The notes: generated by a model not told the origin, from the letters alone. A stretch of 64,000 nt of DNA from Oscillospiraceae bacterium (GCA_017513135.1 JAFWDH010000018.1:1-64000), one strand, 5' to 3'. Positions 52,379-61,203 are shown, counted from the stretch's first letter. Program-made: numbers and translations.

Positions 52379-54436
52379 TCAGATCTTCATCGCAGCTTCG
52401 TAGGCTGACCAGATGACAGTTCTCAGATTCCCTACTCCTCCGCAGTCGCCTACGAGATACGTGTTGCGGCGTCTGTCTGTCTTTATCGGAGCAGGCCTGT
52501 ATCCTACAGCGGCGATCACGGTATCGCACGGGATCTCTACGGAGCTTCCATCTTTTGCAGTGCATATGACCCTGTCATCCAGGACCTCTTTCAAAGTGGT
52601 CTCAAGATATACAGGCACCTTTTTCCAGCTGAAGAACTCCCTCAGATACGAGCTGTTTGCGAGGCATACTCCCTTCTGCGCTATAAGGTCGTCCTTCATC
52701 TCGATAATGATGGGTTCCTTTCCCTGAAGATACAGCTCGTAAGCTATCTCGCATCCGGTGAGCCCCCCGCCTATCACGGCAACTCTCTGTCCGACCTCTC
52801 TGCCGTTGAGGTAGTCGCAGGCTTCCACTGTTTTGTCGAATCCGCTTACGCTTCCTAGCCTTATCGGGGAAGAACCGGTCGCGATGATCAGCGGCATCCC
52901 GTCGAATTCCGCAAGATCGGTGACATCATGATTCAGCCTGATCTCTATCCCCAGGTCAGTCATCTGCTTGCGGTACCAGCTGAGAAGATCGCGGAGCCTG
53001 CCCTTATATGATTCCGCGCTTGCGGGGATGAATGTGCCTCCAAGCACGCCTGATTTCTCATATATGACAGGTTCGTGACCGCGGAGTTTGAGCACTCTCG
53101 CAGCTTCCATTCCTCCTATGCCTCCGCCGATGATCGCTACTTTCTTCGGGGACGATGTCTTCCTGATGTAATGCCTGTTCCACTGCATGGTCTCTGCATT
53201 GACCGCACACCTGCTCATATTGAGGCTGTCGGACAGGTCCTGGTCATTGGGCACACCTTTGTAGTGAGCCATATTGAAGCATCCGTTGTGGCAGAGGATA
53301 CAGGGACGTATATCGGTTTCCCTTCCCTCCATCAGCTTGGTCACCCACTCCTGATCGGCCAGGAAGTTTCGCGCAAATCCAGCGCCGTCCAGCTTCCCTT
53401 CCGAAATGGCGTCTGCAGCAGTCCTGGGATCGAGTCTTCCCGCGCAGACAAGAGGGATATCCACGTACGGTTTCAGCGCTTCCACATCTTCAAGGTTGCA
53501 GTTTTCCGGCATATACACAGGGGGATGAGCCCAGTACCACGCATCATATGTCCCGTTGTCGCAGTTCAGCATGTCGTATCCTGCATCCTGGAGGTATTTT
53601 GCAGCGCGGATGGATTCTTCCATATCCCTGCCTGCTTCCTCATACTCCTCTCCGGGGAGCGCGCCTTCACGGAACCCTTTTGTCTTGGATATGACAGAGT
53701 ATCTCAGAGATACAGGGAAGTCATCTCCGCAGGCTGCCTTTATCGCCTTTACGATCTCTACGGGGAATCTGTACCTGTTCTCGAATGACCCTCCGTATTC
53801 ATCTGTTCTCTTGTTGACATACTTCAGGGTGAACTGATCCAGAAGATATCCTTCATGGACGGCATGTATCTCGACCCCGTCAACACCTGCCTCTTTCAGC
53901 TGTACGGCGCACTGCGCAAACGAATCTATGAACTTACGGATCTCTGCGACAGTCATCTCTCTGGACGGCACTTTATCCGACCACCTGTTCGGTGACGGAG
54001 AAGCGCTTGCAGTGATCATGTCAAGATCCATAAAAGGTTTCGATACGGCTCTGAGGAATCTGTTGGTGTACAGCTTCTCCATCATTTCGGATACCGTGAA
54101 GCTCCTGCCGAATCCGGCTGTCAGCTGGACAAAGAGCTTTGCTCCGGTCTTGTGGAATTCCGGCATCCATTTCTTGAGATCCGCGTACATCTTCTTGTTT
54201 TTGTGCAGCCACTGCCCGAACATCGGGTTATACACGGGCTGACATCCCGGGAGCACCAGTCCTGCGTTATTTCTGGCGACTTCCATTATGAACCGCGCTC
54301 CGGTCCTGTCAAAGTGATTCTTTTCCATCCATCCGAACAGATCCGTTCCGCCCATGGACGTAAGAACTATCCTGTTCTTGATCTCCAGGTTTCCGATCTT
54401 CCACGGAGTGAAGAGCGGTTCAAGCCTTTTTTCCAT
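52379..54436 (-). CDS. old-yellow-enzyme-type NADH:flavin oxidoreductase / ene-reductase (FadH/BaiCD-like)
   Basis: A 685-residue multi-cofactor reductase: FMN barrel (1-370) with HAVH (H191, H194) at the active site; 4Fe-4S Cys cluster C379, C382, C386 and C410; FAD/NAD domain (431-685) starting VAIIGGGIGG. The gap between the third and fourth Cys is 23 residues, against about 11 in FadH, an unusual insertion. These enzymes reduce C=C bonds next to carbonyls. Its ATG directly follows the stop of the AcnX small-subunit gene, so it is part of the same operon. Confidence 0.87.
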   Translation of the reverse strand: MEKRLEPLFTPWKIGNLEIKNRIVLTSMGGTDLFGWMEKNHFDRTGARFIMEVARNNAGLVLPGCQPVYNPMFGQWLHKNKKMYADLKKWMPEFHKTGAKLFVQLTAGFGRSFTVSEMMEKLYTNRFLRAVSKPFMDLDMITASASPSPNRWSDKVPSREMTVAEIRKFIDSFAQCAVQLKEAGVDGVEIHAVHEGYLLDQFTLKYVNKRTDEYGGSFENRYRFPVEIVKAIKAACGDDFPVSLRYSVISKTKGFREGALPGEEYEEAGRDMEESIRAAKYLQDAGYDMLNCDNGTYDAWYWAHPPVYMPENCNLEDVEALKPYVDIPLVCAGRLDPRTAADAISEGKLDGAGFARNFLADQEWVTKLMEGRETDIRPCILCHNGCFNMAHYKGVPNDQDLSDSLNMSRCAVNAETMQWNRHYIRKTSSPKKVAIIGGGIGGMEAARVLKLRGHEPVIYEKSGVLGGTFIPASAESYKGRLRDLLSWYRKQMTDLGIEIRLNHDVTDLAEFDGMPLIIATGSSPIRLGSVSGFDKTVEACDYLNGREVGQRVAVIGGGLTGCEIAYELYLQGKEPIIIEMKDDLIAQKGVCLANSSYLREFFSWKKVPVYLETTLKEVLDDRVICTAKDGSSVEIPCDTVIAAVGYRPAPIKTDRRRNTYLVGDCGGVGNLRTVIWSAYEAAMKI

Positions 54437-54886
54437 TTATTTACCCTCCACCTCGACCTTTCCGTCTTCATATACACGGATACGGTCTCCTTCCTTAACT
54501 GTCTCGAGAAACTCCTCTCCGAGATCGTCAACAAGAACTATCGGGTGATCAGACCAGTTGTAGGTGAGAACTGCTCCGGCTACTGCGAGTGTGTCCGCTT
54601 TCTTGCTGAAGAGCATGCAGCTCGGTCCGACGCCCATGCACGCAGCGCAGTACAGCACCATACCTCCCGTAGTCGATCCGATAGTCTCCGGCAGGCACAG
54701 CGCCTTGCCGGGCATCAGTTTCCCGTAAAGTTCCGCGTTATTGTGATCCTGGATCTCTCCCTTTTTATTGAGGAAAGATCCTGCCGTCTTGAGACTGGCC
54801 AGCGTGTTGAAGCCGCCGTGAGTCACCAGCGCTTCAGCGTCTATCCTGCCGGGCACAACTACCCTTCCGTTGAATGTCTTTGTCAT
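54437..54886 (-). CDS. AcnX (DUF126) small subunit
   Basis: A 149-residue swivelling domain of aconitase-X-type hydro-lyases. LPETIGSTTGGMVLYCA corresponds to the serine-rich loop (GSTTG) of the family. It works with the large subunit encoded just upstream (ATGA overlap). Known AcnX enzymes dehydrate cis-3-hydroxyproline or 5-phosphomevalonate; the substrate here is not known. Confidence 0.87.
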   Translation of the reverse strand: MTKTFNGRVVVPGRIDAEALVTHGGFNTLASLKTAGSFLNKKGEIQDHNNAELYGKLMPGKALCLPETIGSTTGGMVLYCAACMGVGPSCMLFSKKADTLAVAGAVLTYNWSDHPIVLVDDLGEEFLETVKEGDRIRVYEDGKVEVEGK

Positions 54887-56160
54887 GACAGTTTTCCTCC
54901 CGTGACTATCTCTACAAGCTCCGCTTCACTGTAGAATCTCGCCTTGGAATAGTATCTGAGCTTGTTGGACGACGTTATGATCCTGACCTTATCCGTCAGA
55001 GGGTTGGAAGTATATGAGAGAGGACACAGTCCGCTCACTGTCACTCCCATTTTCCTGAGTTTTCCGGCTTCTTCCGGATATTCTTTCTCAAAGCGGTCCC
55101 TGACATCCGGCGCCGCACAGAATATCGTCGGGATCGTCAGCGTATCCCTTCCGTTCTTCTCCAGGCCGCGCTCCAGACGTCCGGTCCAGTCGATCAGCTG
55201 ATTGAGCGAGAAATGCGGACATCCTGCAAAAGCCATCTGGGGGTCGCCTTCGCTTGTCCATGCCACAGGATAGGATGCCTTTACCCTCGCTATTTCTGCT
55301 TCGTCTATCACGAAGTGTCCGGCTCCGTCCTTTATAAGGCTCTCTCCGAGATCCTTGGCCTCCGGTGTCAGATTCTCGACGTGGTAAAGCCCTACCGAAC
55401 CGTTTGACGCGCTGGCTGCGCCCATATCCTTGAGGTAGTCCCTGGCATTCTGATCCAGTTCTGTTCCCAGGAACCTGTCCAGCCCCTTGATGTACGGAAC
55501 GTCCTCAATGCATTTGAATCCTATCGCGCTGCCGAGCAGCTGCGGTTCAGGCAGTTTCTCGCACTTTATCTCTATGACCCAGTCAGCTTTTCTTCCCTCG
55601 TCGGTGAGAAGTCCGAACTCGGGCACATATCCGAGTATATTGCTCATAAGTTCGAGTATTCCTGAGTTCCTGTTGCATCTGGCGCCAAGCACAGAGTTTG
55701 CATATGATACTGCGGATGATTCAGCCCATCCGAGTATATCGCCTCTCTGCGGAATGTTTCCCACCTCATCCATATAGGCGGTGCATGTATAGGCATTATC
55801 GTCTTTGATGCCCATCTTTTTCCATTCTTTCTCCATCCTTTTCTGGTTGGAGAAGATCAGTTTGAACATCATTCTCTCCGCAAACCCTACAGGCACATTG
55901 TCCTCTATCCCCCTAGGGTCTGTCGTAAAACTCTGCTTGGGCAGCGCTCCTCCTTTTATGAGCCTGTCCATGAGGTCAAATACCGGCTTCCAGGTAAGAG
56001 ATCCTGTTCCGATGACGACGTGCCCCATCTTTCCGGTGATCTTTACCATCCTCTCGGCACCGAATGCCTCGCCGTACATCACCAGAGTGTTGAGGACTCT
56101 CGCCATCTCATCGCCCTGTTCTCCGCGCTGTATCGCCTGAAGTTCTTCATTCAGGAGCAT
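54883..56160 (-). CDS. AcnX (DUF521) large subunit, hydro-lyase
   Basis: A 425-residue catalytic subunit of aconitase X. WAESSAVSYANSVLGARCN, GCPHFSLNQL and SGLCPL are the family signatures and contain the cysteines expected to hold an Fe-S or metal site. Split large and small subunits mark the two-subunit type. GGAGGAG precedes the ATG. First gene of AcnX-large, AcnX-small, ene-reductase. Mevalonate pathway genes are not seen in the window. Confidence 0.88.
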   Translation of the reverse strand: MLLNEELQAIQRGEQGDEMARVLNTLVMYGEAFGAERMVKITGKMGHVVIGTGSLTWKPVFDLMDRLIKGGALPKQSFTTDPRGIEDNVPVGFAERMMFKLIFSNQKRMEKEWKKMGIKDDNAYTCTAYMDEVGNIPQRGDILGWAESSAVSYANSVLGARCNRNSGILELMSNILGYVPEFGLLTDEGRKADWVIEIKCEKLPEPQLLGSAIGFKCIEDVPYIKGLDRFLGTELDQNARDYLKDMGAASASNGSVGLYHVENLTPEAKDLGESLIKDGAGHFVIDEAEIARVKASYPVAWTSEGDPQMAFAGCPHFSLNQLIDWTGRLERGLEKNGRDTLTIPTIFCAAPDVRDRFEKEYPEEAGKLRKMGVTVSGLCPLSYTSNPLTDKVRIITSSNKLRYYSKARFYSEAELVEIVTGGKLS

Positions 56161-56251
56161 AAAGTTTCTCCTCCTTTAGTTGCGATCGAAAATGTAAACC
56201 TGTTAAATACTTCTGATTATATTTTACCATCTGCCGTTATGACACCGCGAC

Positions 56252-56280
56252 AAAAAACACCGGTCCGAGACCGGTGTTTT
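56252..56280 (-). terminator. terminator of the five-gene operon
   Basis: CACCGGTC and GACCGGTG stem with a 3-base loop; on the minus strand TTTTTTG follows. Confidence 0.85.
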
Positions 56281-56289
56281 CTTTCTGTA

Positions 56290-57147
56290 TCAGAAGCCGT
56301 GGCCTCCCCCGCCGCCGGAGGAACCTCCTCCTCCGCCGCCGCCGGAAGATCCGCCTCCGGAAAAGCCCCCTCCGCCGCCGGAAGATCCTTCATAGTGGCG
56401 GCTGCGCTTTGTCTCGATAAGAGCGCTCTGAGTGACTGAGCCCACGCTGAATCTCCTTCTCACCATGTCACTATAGACCTGCAACTCATCGTCCTTCTTC
56501 ATCCTGGTCCTTGCATTCGCCACGATAAATACCGTTAACAGGGAGAACGCAAGCGAGAGAAGGGCATTGGAGATATGCTTCATCGGCTGAGGAATGCGGT
56601 TGCCGTCAAGTATCGTGGCTATCTGGTCGAATGCCCTTGCAGCGCATTCAAAATATTCAGCTCTTCTGGCGTACATATATACATTGTCGGTGATGGTCTC
56701 TGCCTTTGCCTTCGTGACCGTATCGTATATCCTCCCGTCAGAGAAGATATAGATGTACCTGTTATCCATATCGATCACAAAGATCGTTCCGCTCTTCTTC
56801 CCAAAATTCTCGCGATACCGGTCTCTTGCATAATCGGAAGTAGAACCCGGAACATAGTCGCTCGTGTAGAATGCCGCTCCGCCGTACTTGGTCACCGGGA
56901 TCATGCGCTCGTAAAGGCTCTGTTCCTCTTCGTCGGTAAGCAGATCCGCGTCATCCCTTATCACTATCAGGTCTTTCTCCGGAACGACTGTAGAGTCGAA
57001 TCTGCTTTCCGGGATGACCATGTCTAACAGGATCGGGATCAGCATGACAGCCAATGCGGCAAAGAACACATATCTCCATGTTCTTCTTGGGACCAGCGCA
57101 AGCTTTTCGATGAGGGTCTTTTTCTCTTTCTTCTTTTTCTTCGCCAT
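56290..57147 (-). CDS. TPM-domain membrane protein with glycine-rich tail
   Basis: A 285-residue protein: basic start (MAKKKKKEKK), span (about 25-43), a TPM/YgcG-type domain (55-180) with DLLTDEEEQSLYERM and FVIDMDNRYIYIFSDG, a second span (about 192-212), and a Gly/Ser tail ending GGGGGHGF. TPM proteins are membrane-associated, and some act in photosystem repair or as phosphatases; function here is unknown. Start at 57147 follows AGGAGG and overlaps the preceding stop (TGATG). Confidence 0.82.
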   Translation of the reverse strand: MAKKKKKEKKTLIEKLALVPRRTWRYVFFAALAVMLIPILLDMVIPESRFDSTVVPEKDLIVIRDDADLLTDEEEQSLYERMIPVTKYGGAAFYTSDYVPGSTSDYARDRYRENFGKKSGTIFVIDMDNRYIYIFSDGRIYDTVTKAKAETITDNVYMYARRAEYFECAARAFDQIATILDGNRIPQPMKHISNALLSLAFSLLTVFIVANARTRMKKDDELQVYSDMVRRRFSVGSVTQSALIETKRSRHYEGSSGGGGGFSGGGSSGGGGGGGSSGGGGGHGF

Positions 57148-58724
57148 CAGACATCGCCTCCTCTCTTCCCTGTGAACAGAGGAATATCTCTCATTGTCAG
57201 TCTGTTCTGCGCGCGTACGATGTCCAGCGCTGTCCAGACGGTCATGAGGATAGAAACTATCCCTGCGCCGTAACACAGCATGTCGCTGTTCCTGTCCATC
57301 ACATAAACTGCCGCACAGGCAAAAACAGCCAATGTCGGCTTGATGAGAGTAAGGAACTTATAGAAGACCGTTGCTTTCTTCTTACGGATCCTTATATCAG
57401 TGGACAGTTCGATCACGCATTTAACTATCACAGTGGATATGATCACGATCGGAGCGATTCCGGCAATGACAGCTGCTCCGGGCTTTCCCAGCGCAGCCAG
57501 TATCAGTGCGAGCAGGATGATCACCAGGCCTGTAAGTATCGTTCCGAAAACAGTCATACCCTTCTGCCATGCGCTTCTGGTCACTACCTTATCCTCATTT
57601 TTGCCGGTATAACCTGCGTCATCTATATGTTTGCTCTGTCTGTAGGTCTCATCGAGCAGCCTGTCTGCCGTGAAATACGTTATGACCGAAATGATCGATG
57701 CCACAGTCATAAAAGAGATCGGGGTTATTGTAAAGAACAGGTTCAGTATGACCGATACCGCACCGGCGACTATAACGCTGGCTGTGAGATACTTCCTGAA
57801 ATCAATGGGTATGTCCACCGCGAGTTCGCCTGTGTCGCCGTTGACGGCGGCGTAGCTTATCCTGTCTCCGTTCCTGAAAGAAAGGAACCATGCCGGAAAC
57901 AGCGCCGTTTTGGTGCTCTGCTTCACCTCCACGCTCTGAAGCACATCGGAGGCAACCACTGAGAGCTTGTCAGCTTTAATCCCGTCTCTCGACTTCATAT
58001 CGCTTCGGGCGATCTTCTCATAATCCGGTCCGTAGAGATCGGCAGAAACGTCATTGCCGTCCGCATAATATCCTGAGAGATACGGAAGCTGGAACTCTTC
58101 CATATACTTTGAACGGTACGGGCTCAGCGCCCTGCTCATAGGATCCGGAAAAGAAGCGGATGCGTCTGCCGGTATCTCATCGTAATCCACTTCGGCAGGC
58201 GCCTCTATAAGGTAGGTCCTCGTGACATCGTACTTCTCTCCGTTTATCTTCTCTACCTTATTGCTTGTCGCCTTTCCCCTGTAAACGCCGTTTCCGGAAT
58301 ACCTGAACAGATGGAAAGGCATATAGATGCCTCTGAATTTTTCTATGCTGTCATCGTCACTCATCCAGTCCGGAGCGAGAAGAGTATTCTGTATCTTTTC
58401 CCTGTATTTCTTTACAGCGGCAGCCTTCTTGACCCGGAACGGGATTATGAGGTCCGGTTTCTTCTCTTCCCTGATGCGGCTGTCCAGGACCAGCGGGGAC
58501 CCGCAGAAACTGCAGAACGTTGCAACAGTCGCATCCGTGCTGATTATGCTGGCGCCGCACTGACTGCACACCAGCTCATTTGCCTGATACATGCCCTTGC
58601 TGTCCAGATAGTTTCTGTAGTCATCGATGCTCAGTATGCTGTCACAATATTCGCATCTTATGTCCTGGCCTTCGGGATCGAAACTGACCTCACCGCCGCA
58701 GTGAGGGCATCTCATTACAGTCAT
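57147..58724 (-). CDS. zinc-ribbon membrane protein
   Basis: A 525-residue protein with two N-terminal zinc ribbons (CPHC...CEYC at about 6-27 and CSQC...CSFC at about 53-74), a soluble middle part, and at least four spans in the C-terminal half. I recognise this as a TFIIB-like zinc-ribbon membrane protein often next to TPM proteins; role unknown. ATG at 58724 lies ten bases after AGGAG; a TTG two codons earlier is less likely. Translationally coupled to the TPM gene. Confidence 0.75.
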   Translation of the reverse strand: MTVMRCPHCGGEVSFDPEGQDIRCEYCDSILSIDDYRNYLDSKGMYQANELVCSQCGASIISTDATVATFCSFCGSPLVLDSRIREEKKPDLIIPFRVKKAAAVKKYREKIQNTLLAPDWMSDDDSIEKFRGIYMPFHLFRYSGNGVYRGKATSNKVEKINGEKYDVTRTYLIEAPAEVDYDEIPADASASFPDPMSRALSPYRSKYMEEFQLPYLSGYYADGNDVSADLYGPDYEKIARSDMKSRDGIKADKLSVVASDVLQSVEVKQSTKTALFPAWFLSFRNGDRISYAAVNGDTGELAVDIPIDFRKYLTASVIVAGAVSVILNLFFTITPISFMTVASIISVITYFTADRLLDETYRQSKHIDDAGYTGKNEDKVVTRSAWQKGMTVFGTILTGLVIILLALILAALGKPGAAVIAGIAPIVIISTVIVKCVIELSTDIRIRKKKATVFYKFLTLIKPTLAVFACAAVYVMDRNSDMLCYGAGIVSILMTVWTALDIVRAQNRLTMRDIPLFTGKRGGDV

Positions 58725-58759
58725 TGACAATCAGCTCCTTTCTGATCTTCTATTATCTG

Positions 58760-59386
58760 CTATTTATAATCCTTTATCTCGATACCGAGATCCACATTTA
58801 CGAGTTTCTTCATTGCATCCGGGGCGTCTCCCCTGAAATGGCCGTCCTTGAAGCAGCCTACGGAAACGGTTAGATCCGACAGGACATATACGCTTCCCTC
58901 TCCCGTGTCTCCGTTAAGTCCGCTGTTTATATCAGCAGAGACCACAAAGGCTCCGCTTCTGTTTATTGCCTCTATGGCTTCTCGCTCGGCACCCTCGGCT
59001 TCCCCGCGGAATCCGGTACCGAAGATGCAGTCCAGAACTGACGAGAATCCCGTCAGATCTTCCGGTCCGCTCCACGGCTTATACGGGATACCTTTCTCCC
59101 TGCAGGCTTCAAAATAGTATCTTCCGTCCTCCGAGAACGAATCGCTCAGCAGGATCAGCGTGCAGTCTATGCCGTCTTCCGACATCAATGAGGCGGCGAC
59201 ATAACCGTCGCCGGCGTTGTTTCCCTTGCCGCATACGACTGCCACAGGCGTTTCCCATACACAGGCGCGGTATATCCCTTCTCCTGCCTTTTTCATCAGT
59301 TCCCTGGAAGAAACGCCGGAGTCGAAAGCGGCTTTTTCGCTCATGCGCATGGATCTGACCGATACGGATCGGGGTCTTTCCTTCAT
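58760..59386 (-). CDS. nnrE: NAD(P)H-hydrate epimerase (YjeF N-terminal domain)
   Basis: A 208-residue enzyme that interconverts the epimers of damaged, hydrated NAD(P)H. GKGNNAGDGY, LDCIFGTGFRG and SADINSGLNGDTG are its motifs. It lacks the C-terminal dehydratase (NnrD) domain that is often fused in bacteria, so a separate NnrD should exist elsewhere. ATGA overlap with the TIM-like gene upstream. Confidence 0.9.
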   Translation of the reverse strand: MKERPRSVSVRSMRMSEKAAFDSGVSSRELMKKAGEGIYRACVWETPVAVVCGKGNNAGDGYVAASLMSEDGIDCTLILLSDSFSEDGRYYFEACREKGIPYKPWSGPEDLTGFSSVLDCIFGTGFRGEAEGAEREAIEAINRSGAFVVSADINSGLNGDTGEGSVYVLSDLTVSVGCFKDGHFRGDAPDAMKKLVNVDLGIEIKDYK

Positions 59387-60171
59387 CTGTCCGCCCTTCT
59401 TTCAAAGACAGGAAGGACGTCCCTTATTATTCCGTTGAATCTGTCAGGGTCCCAGGCGCTCCTTCCTATGAACAGTCCGTCTATCCCGTTCCGCTCAATG
59501 ATCTCGGGAGCATTGGACGGGTTCACGCTTCCCCCGTAGAGAACTGGTATCTCGGTCCCCTTCTCTCCGAACAGTTCAACCAGCCCGCTTCTGATCACAG
59601 CATGCATGTCCTCCGCATAAGAAGCGCTCGCGGGAGTTCCGGCAGTCCCTATCGCCCACACAGGCTCGTATCCTATCCAGAGTCTTTCAGATGCTTCCTC
59701 GGGACTCAGTTCTCCGGCAGCCGCCTTCAGCTGTTCCAGGACCGACTGAGCAGCCAGCCCGGATTCTTTCTGCTGTGCAGTCTCGCCGATGCACAGAAGC
59801 GCCGTGAATCCGTGATCGGCGGCCAGCCTTATCTTTGCCGCCTCCATTATGTCTGTCTCCCCGAACACATGTCTTCGCTCTGAGTGTCCGATGAGCACGA
59901 ACCTGACTCCTATCTCCTCCAACATGAGCGGTGAGACCTCTCCGGTGAACTGTCCTCTGTCTTCCCAGGCCATATTCTGAGCGCCGATCCTTATGCGTTC
60001 CCCGACGGCTCTTACAACTCTTTCGAGAGACGTGAAGGACGGGATGAAAAAGAACTCAAGCCTGTCCCTTATATCGTCTATGAGCTCATCCATCCTGCGG
60101 ATATACTCTTCCGCTTCACGTCCGGTCTGAAACATCTTTGTGTTCGTTCCGATGTACAGCCTTCGCTTCAC
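59383..60171 (-). CDS. triosephosphate isomerase-family protein (divergent)
   Basis: A 262-residue TIM barrel. Catalytic residues are kept: N10 and K12 (GTNTKM), H96 (IGHSERR), E169 (GYEPVWAIGT), plus YGGSVNPSN. It departs from classical TpiA in the NWKM motif (NTKM) and in loop 6, where GTGKTA is GTAGTPAS. TIM-family relatives with NxKM act on L-erythrulose-1-phosphate in tetritol pathways, so that activity is an alternative to triose phosphate. Overlaps neighbours on both sides by ATGA. Confidence 0.82.
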   Translation of the reverse strand: MKRRLYIGTNTKMFQTGREAEEYIRRMDELIDDIRDRLEFFFIPSFTSLERVVRAVGERIRIGAQNMAWEDRGQFTGEVSPLMLEEIGVRFVLIGHSERRHVFGETDIMEAAKIRLAADHGFTALLCIGETAQQKESGLAAQSVLEQLKAAAGELSPEEASERLWIGYEPVWAIGTAGTPASASYAEDMHAVIRSGLVELFGEKGTEIPVLYGGSVNPSNAPEIIERNGIDGLFIGRSAWDPDRFNGIIRDVLPVFERRADR

Positions 60172-60923
60172 CTGTTCTTCAGCTCCTCGACCTTTTCAGC
60201 GATGGAAGGCTGTGCCTCCTCCATCATCTCCTGCCATCCGTCCTCGTACTCGAAAGCAAGATCATCGGGATCCTCCTCGGATATCCTCCTGCAGTATCCG
60301 TCGAGCATCGGAAAGTCCTTCTCGTAGCAATGGAAACTGTTTGCTCTGTGCGAATACGTCCCTATCCCCACACCAAGCTGGTCCGCTATCCTCTTCTGGA
60401 GCATAATCAGCGCAAAGGCGTTCATGAAGGTTGCCTTGCATGCGTCATTTGATCTGAACATGACATCACAGTCAAGTTTGCCGTTCCTGATAAAAAACTG
60501 AAGATGCTGCAGACAGGCGGGATCATCACTGCCCATATCGGTACTGTTGTCACGGACAAGGATGACTGCACGGCGGCTGGAAGGATTCCTTTTAAGTTCG
60601 CTTACTATAAAGCTCACCTGATCCAGCGGGCTCACCATTCTGTTGTGATAGGTATATGTCCAGTTGCCTCTCTCTATCTCAAAATCAAGTATGCCGTCAA
60701 GCATCTCCTGTCTGTACTGCTCCAGTTCGGTCGGTCCTCCGATGAACAGCTTGCTTATCATAGGCTCGCCTAACGGTTCCTGTACCTGGAAAGTCATGGA
60801 CAGTTCCTTCTGCGTCGTATTCCAGTCGGCGCAGTCAGAGATCTCGCCTCTCTCTTTCAGTTCCATCAGCGCGTTATGATATGCATCCGGAAGCGTCCTT
60901 CCGAAAACCAGTGCCTCTTTCAT
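60168..60923 (-). CDS. thymidylate synthase-family protein (divergent)
   Basis: A 251-residue member of the ThyA superfamily. Aligned with E. coli ThyA it keeps the Arg pair (SSRR, R117/R118), nucleophile C137 (PACLQH), R157/S158/D160, N168 and H198/Y200. It loses the His after the Cys (PCH is ACL) and the GxPFN loop (KATFMN), and the N-terminal half is unlike ThyA. dTMP synthesis or a pyrimidine hydroxymethylation are both possible. GGAGGG precedes the ATG. First gene of the five-gene operon. Confidence 0.75.
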   Translation of the reverse strand: MKEALVFGRTLPDAYHNALMELKERGEISDCADWNTTQKELSMTFQVQEPLGEPMISKLFIGGPTELEQYRQEMLDGILDFEIERGNWTYTYHNRMVSPLDQVSFIVSELKRNPSSRRAVILVRDNSTDMGSDDPACLQHLQFFIRNGKLDCDVMFRSNDACKATFMNAFALIMLQKRIADQLGVGIGTYSHRANSFHCYEKDFPMLDGYCRRISEEDPDDLAFEYEDGWQEMMEEAQPSIAEKVEELKNR

Positions 60924-61071
60924 ATCTGTACCCTCCGAACATCGCTTTAATATCAGATAAATAATATCACAGTTACAGTCAATGGCTTCACGTAATTTAA
61001 GCGATTCGGGGCTTTTCCGTCATTGTGCAAGTATTTTTCTTATTTTTTTCGTCATTTTGCAGTTTTAGCTA

Positions 61072-61099
61072 TTGACACTTATGATCGACAGCGTATAAT
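61072..61099 (+). promoter_or_regulatory. promoter of the amino-acid ABC importer operon
   Basis: TTGACA (61072-61077), 16-base spacer, TATAAT (61094-61099); both boxes are perfect. The leader is about 95 bases. Confidence 0.8.
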
Positions 61100-61119
61100 T
61101 ATGCGTGTTACTTGAATTA

Positions 61120-61180
61120 ATTGCATTGTTTATGCAATCTATATGCATAATATGAATCAGAGCAAACATTTTATGCAAAT
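61120..61180. repeat. cluster of ATGCA-type half-sites in the importer leader
   Basis: ATTGCAT (61120-61126) and ATGCAAT (61132-61138) form a perfect dyad with 5 bases between. ATGCAT (61143-61148) and ATGCAAAT (61173-61180) follow. The cluster starts about 15 bases after the predicted transcription start, consistent with a repressor site. Confidence 0.5.
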
Positions 61181-61203
61181 CTAAATACTGGAAGGAACTG
61201 AAA

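Noticed and set aside
56290..56400. Glycine-rich end as a low-complexity frame artefact
   Set aside because: Gly/Ser tails ending in GHGF-like sequences are typical of TPM-domain proteins, and the frame is continuous with the domain.
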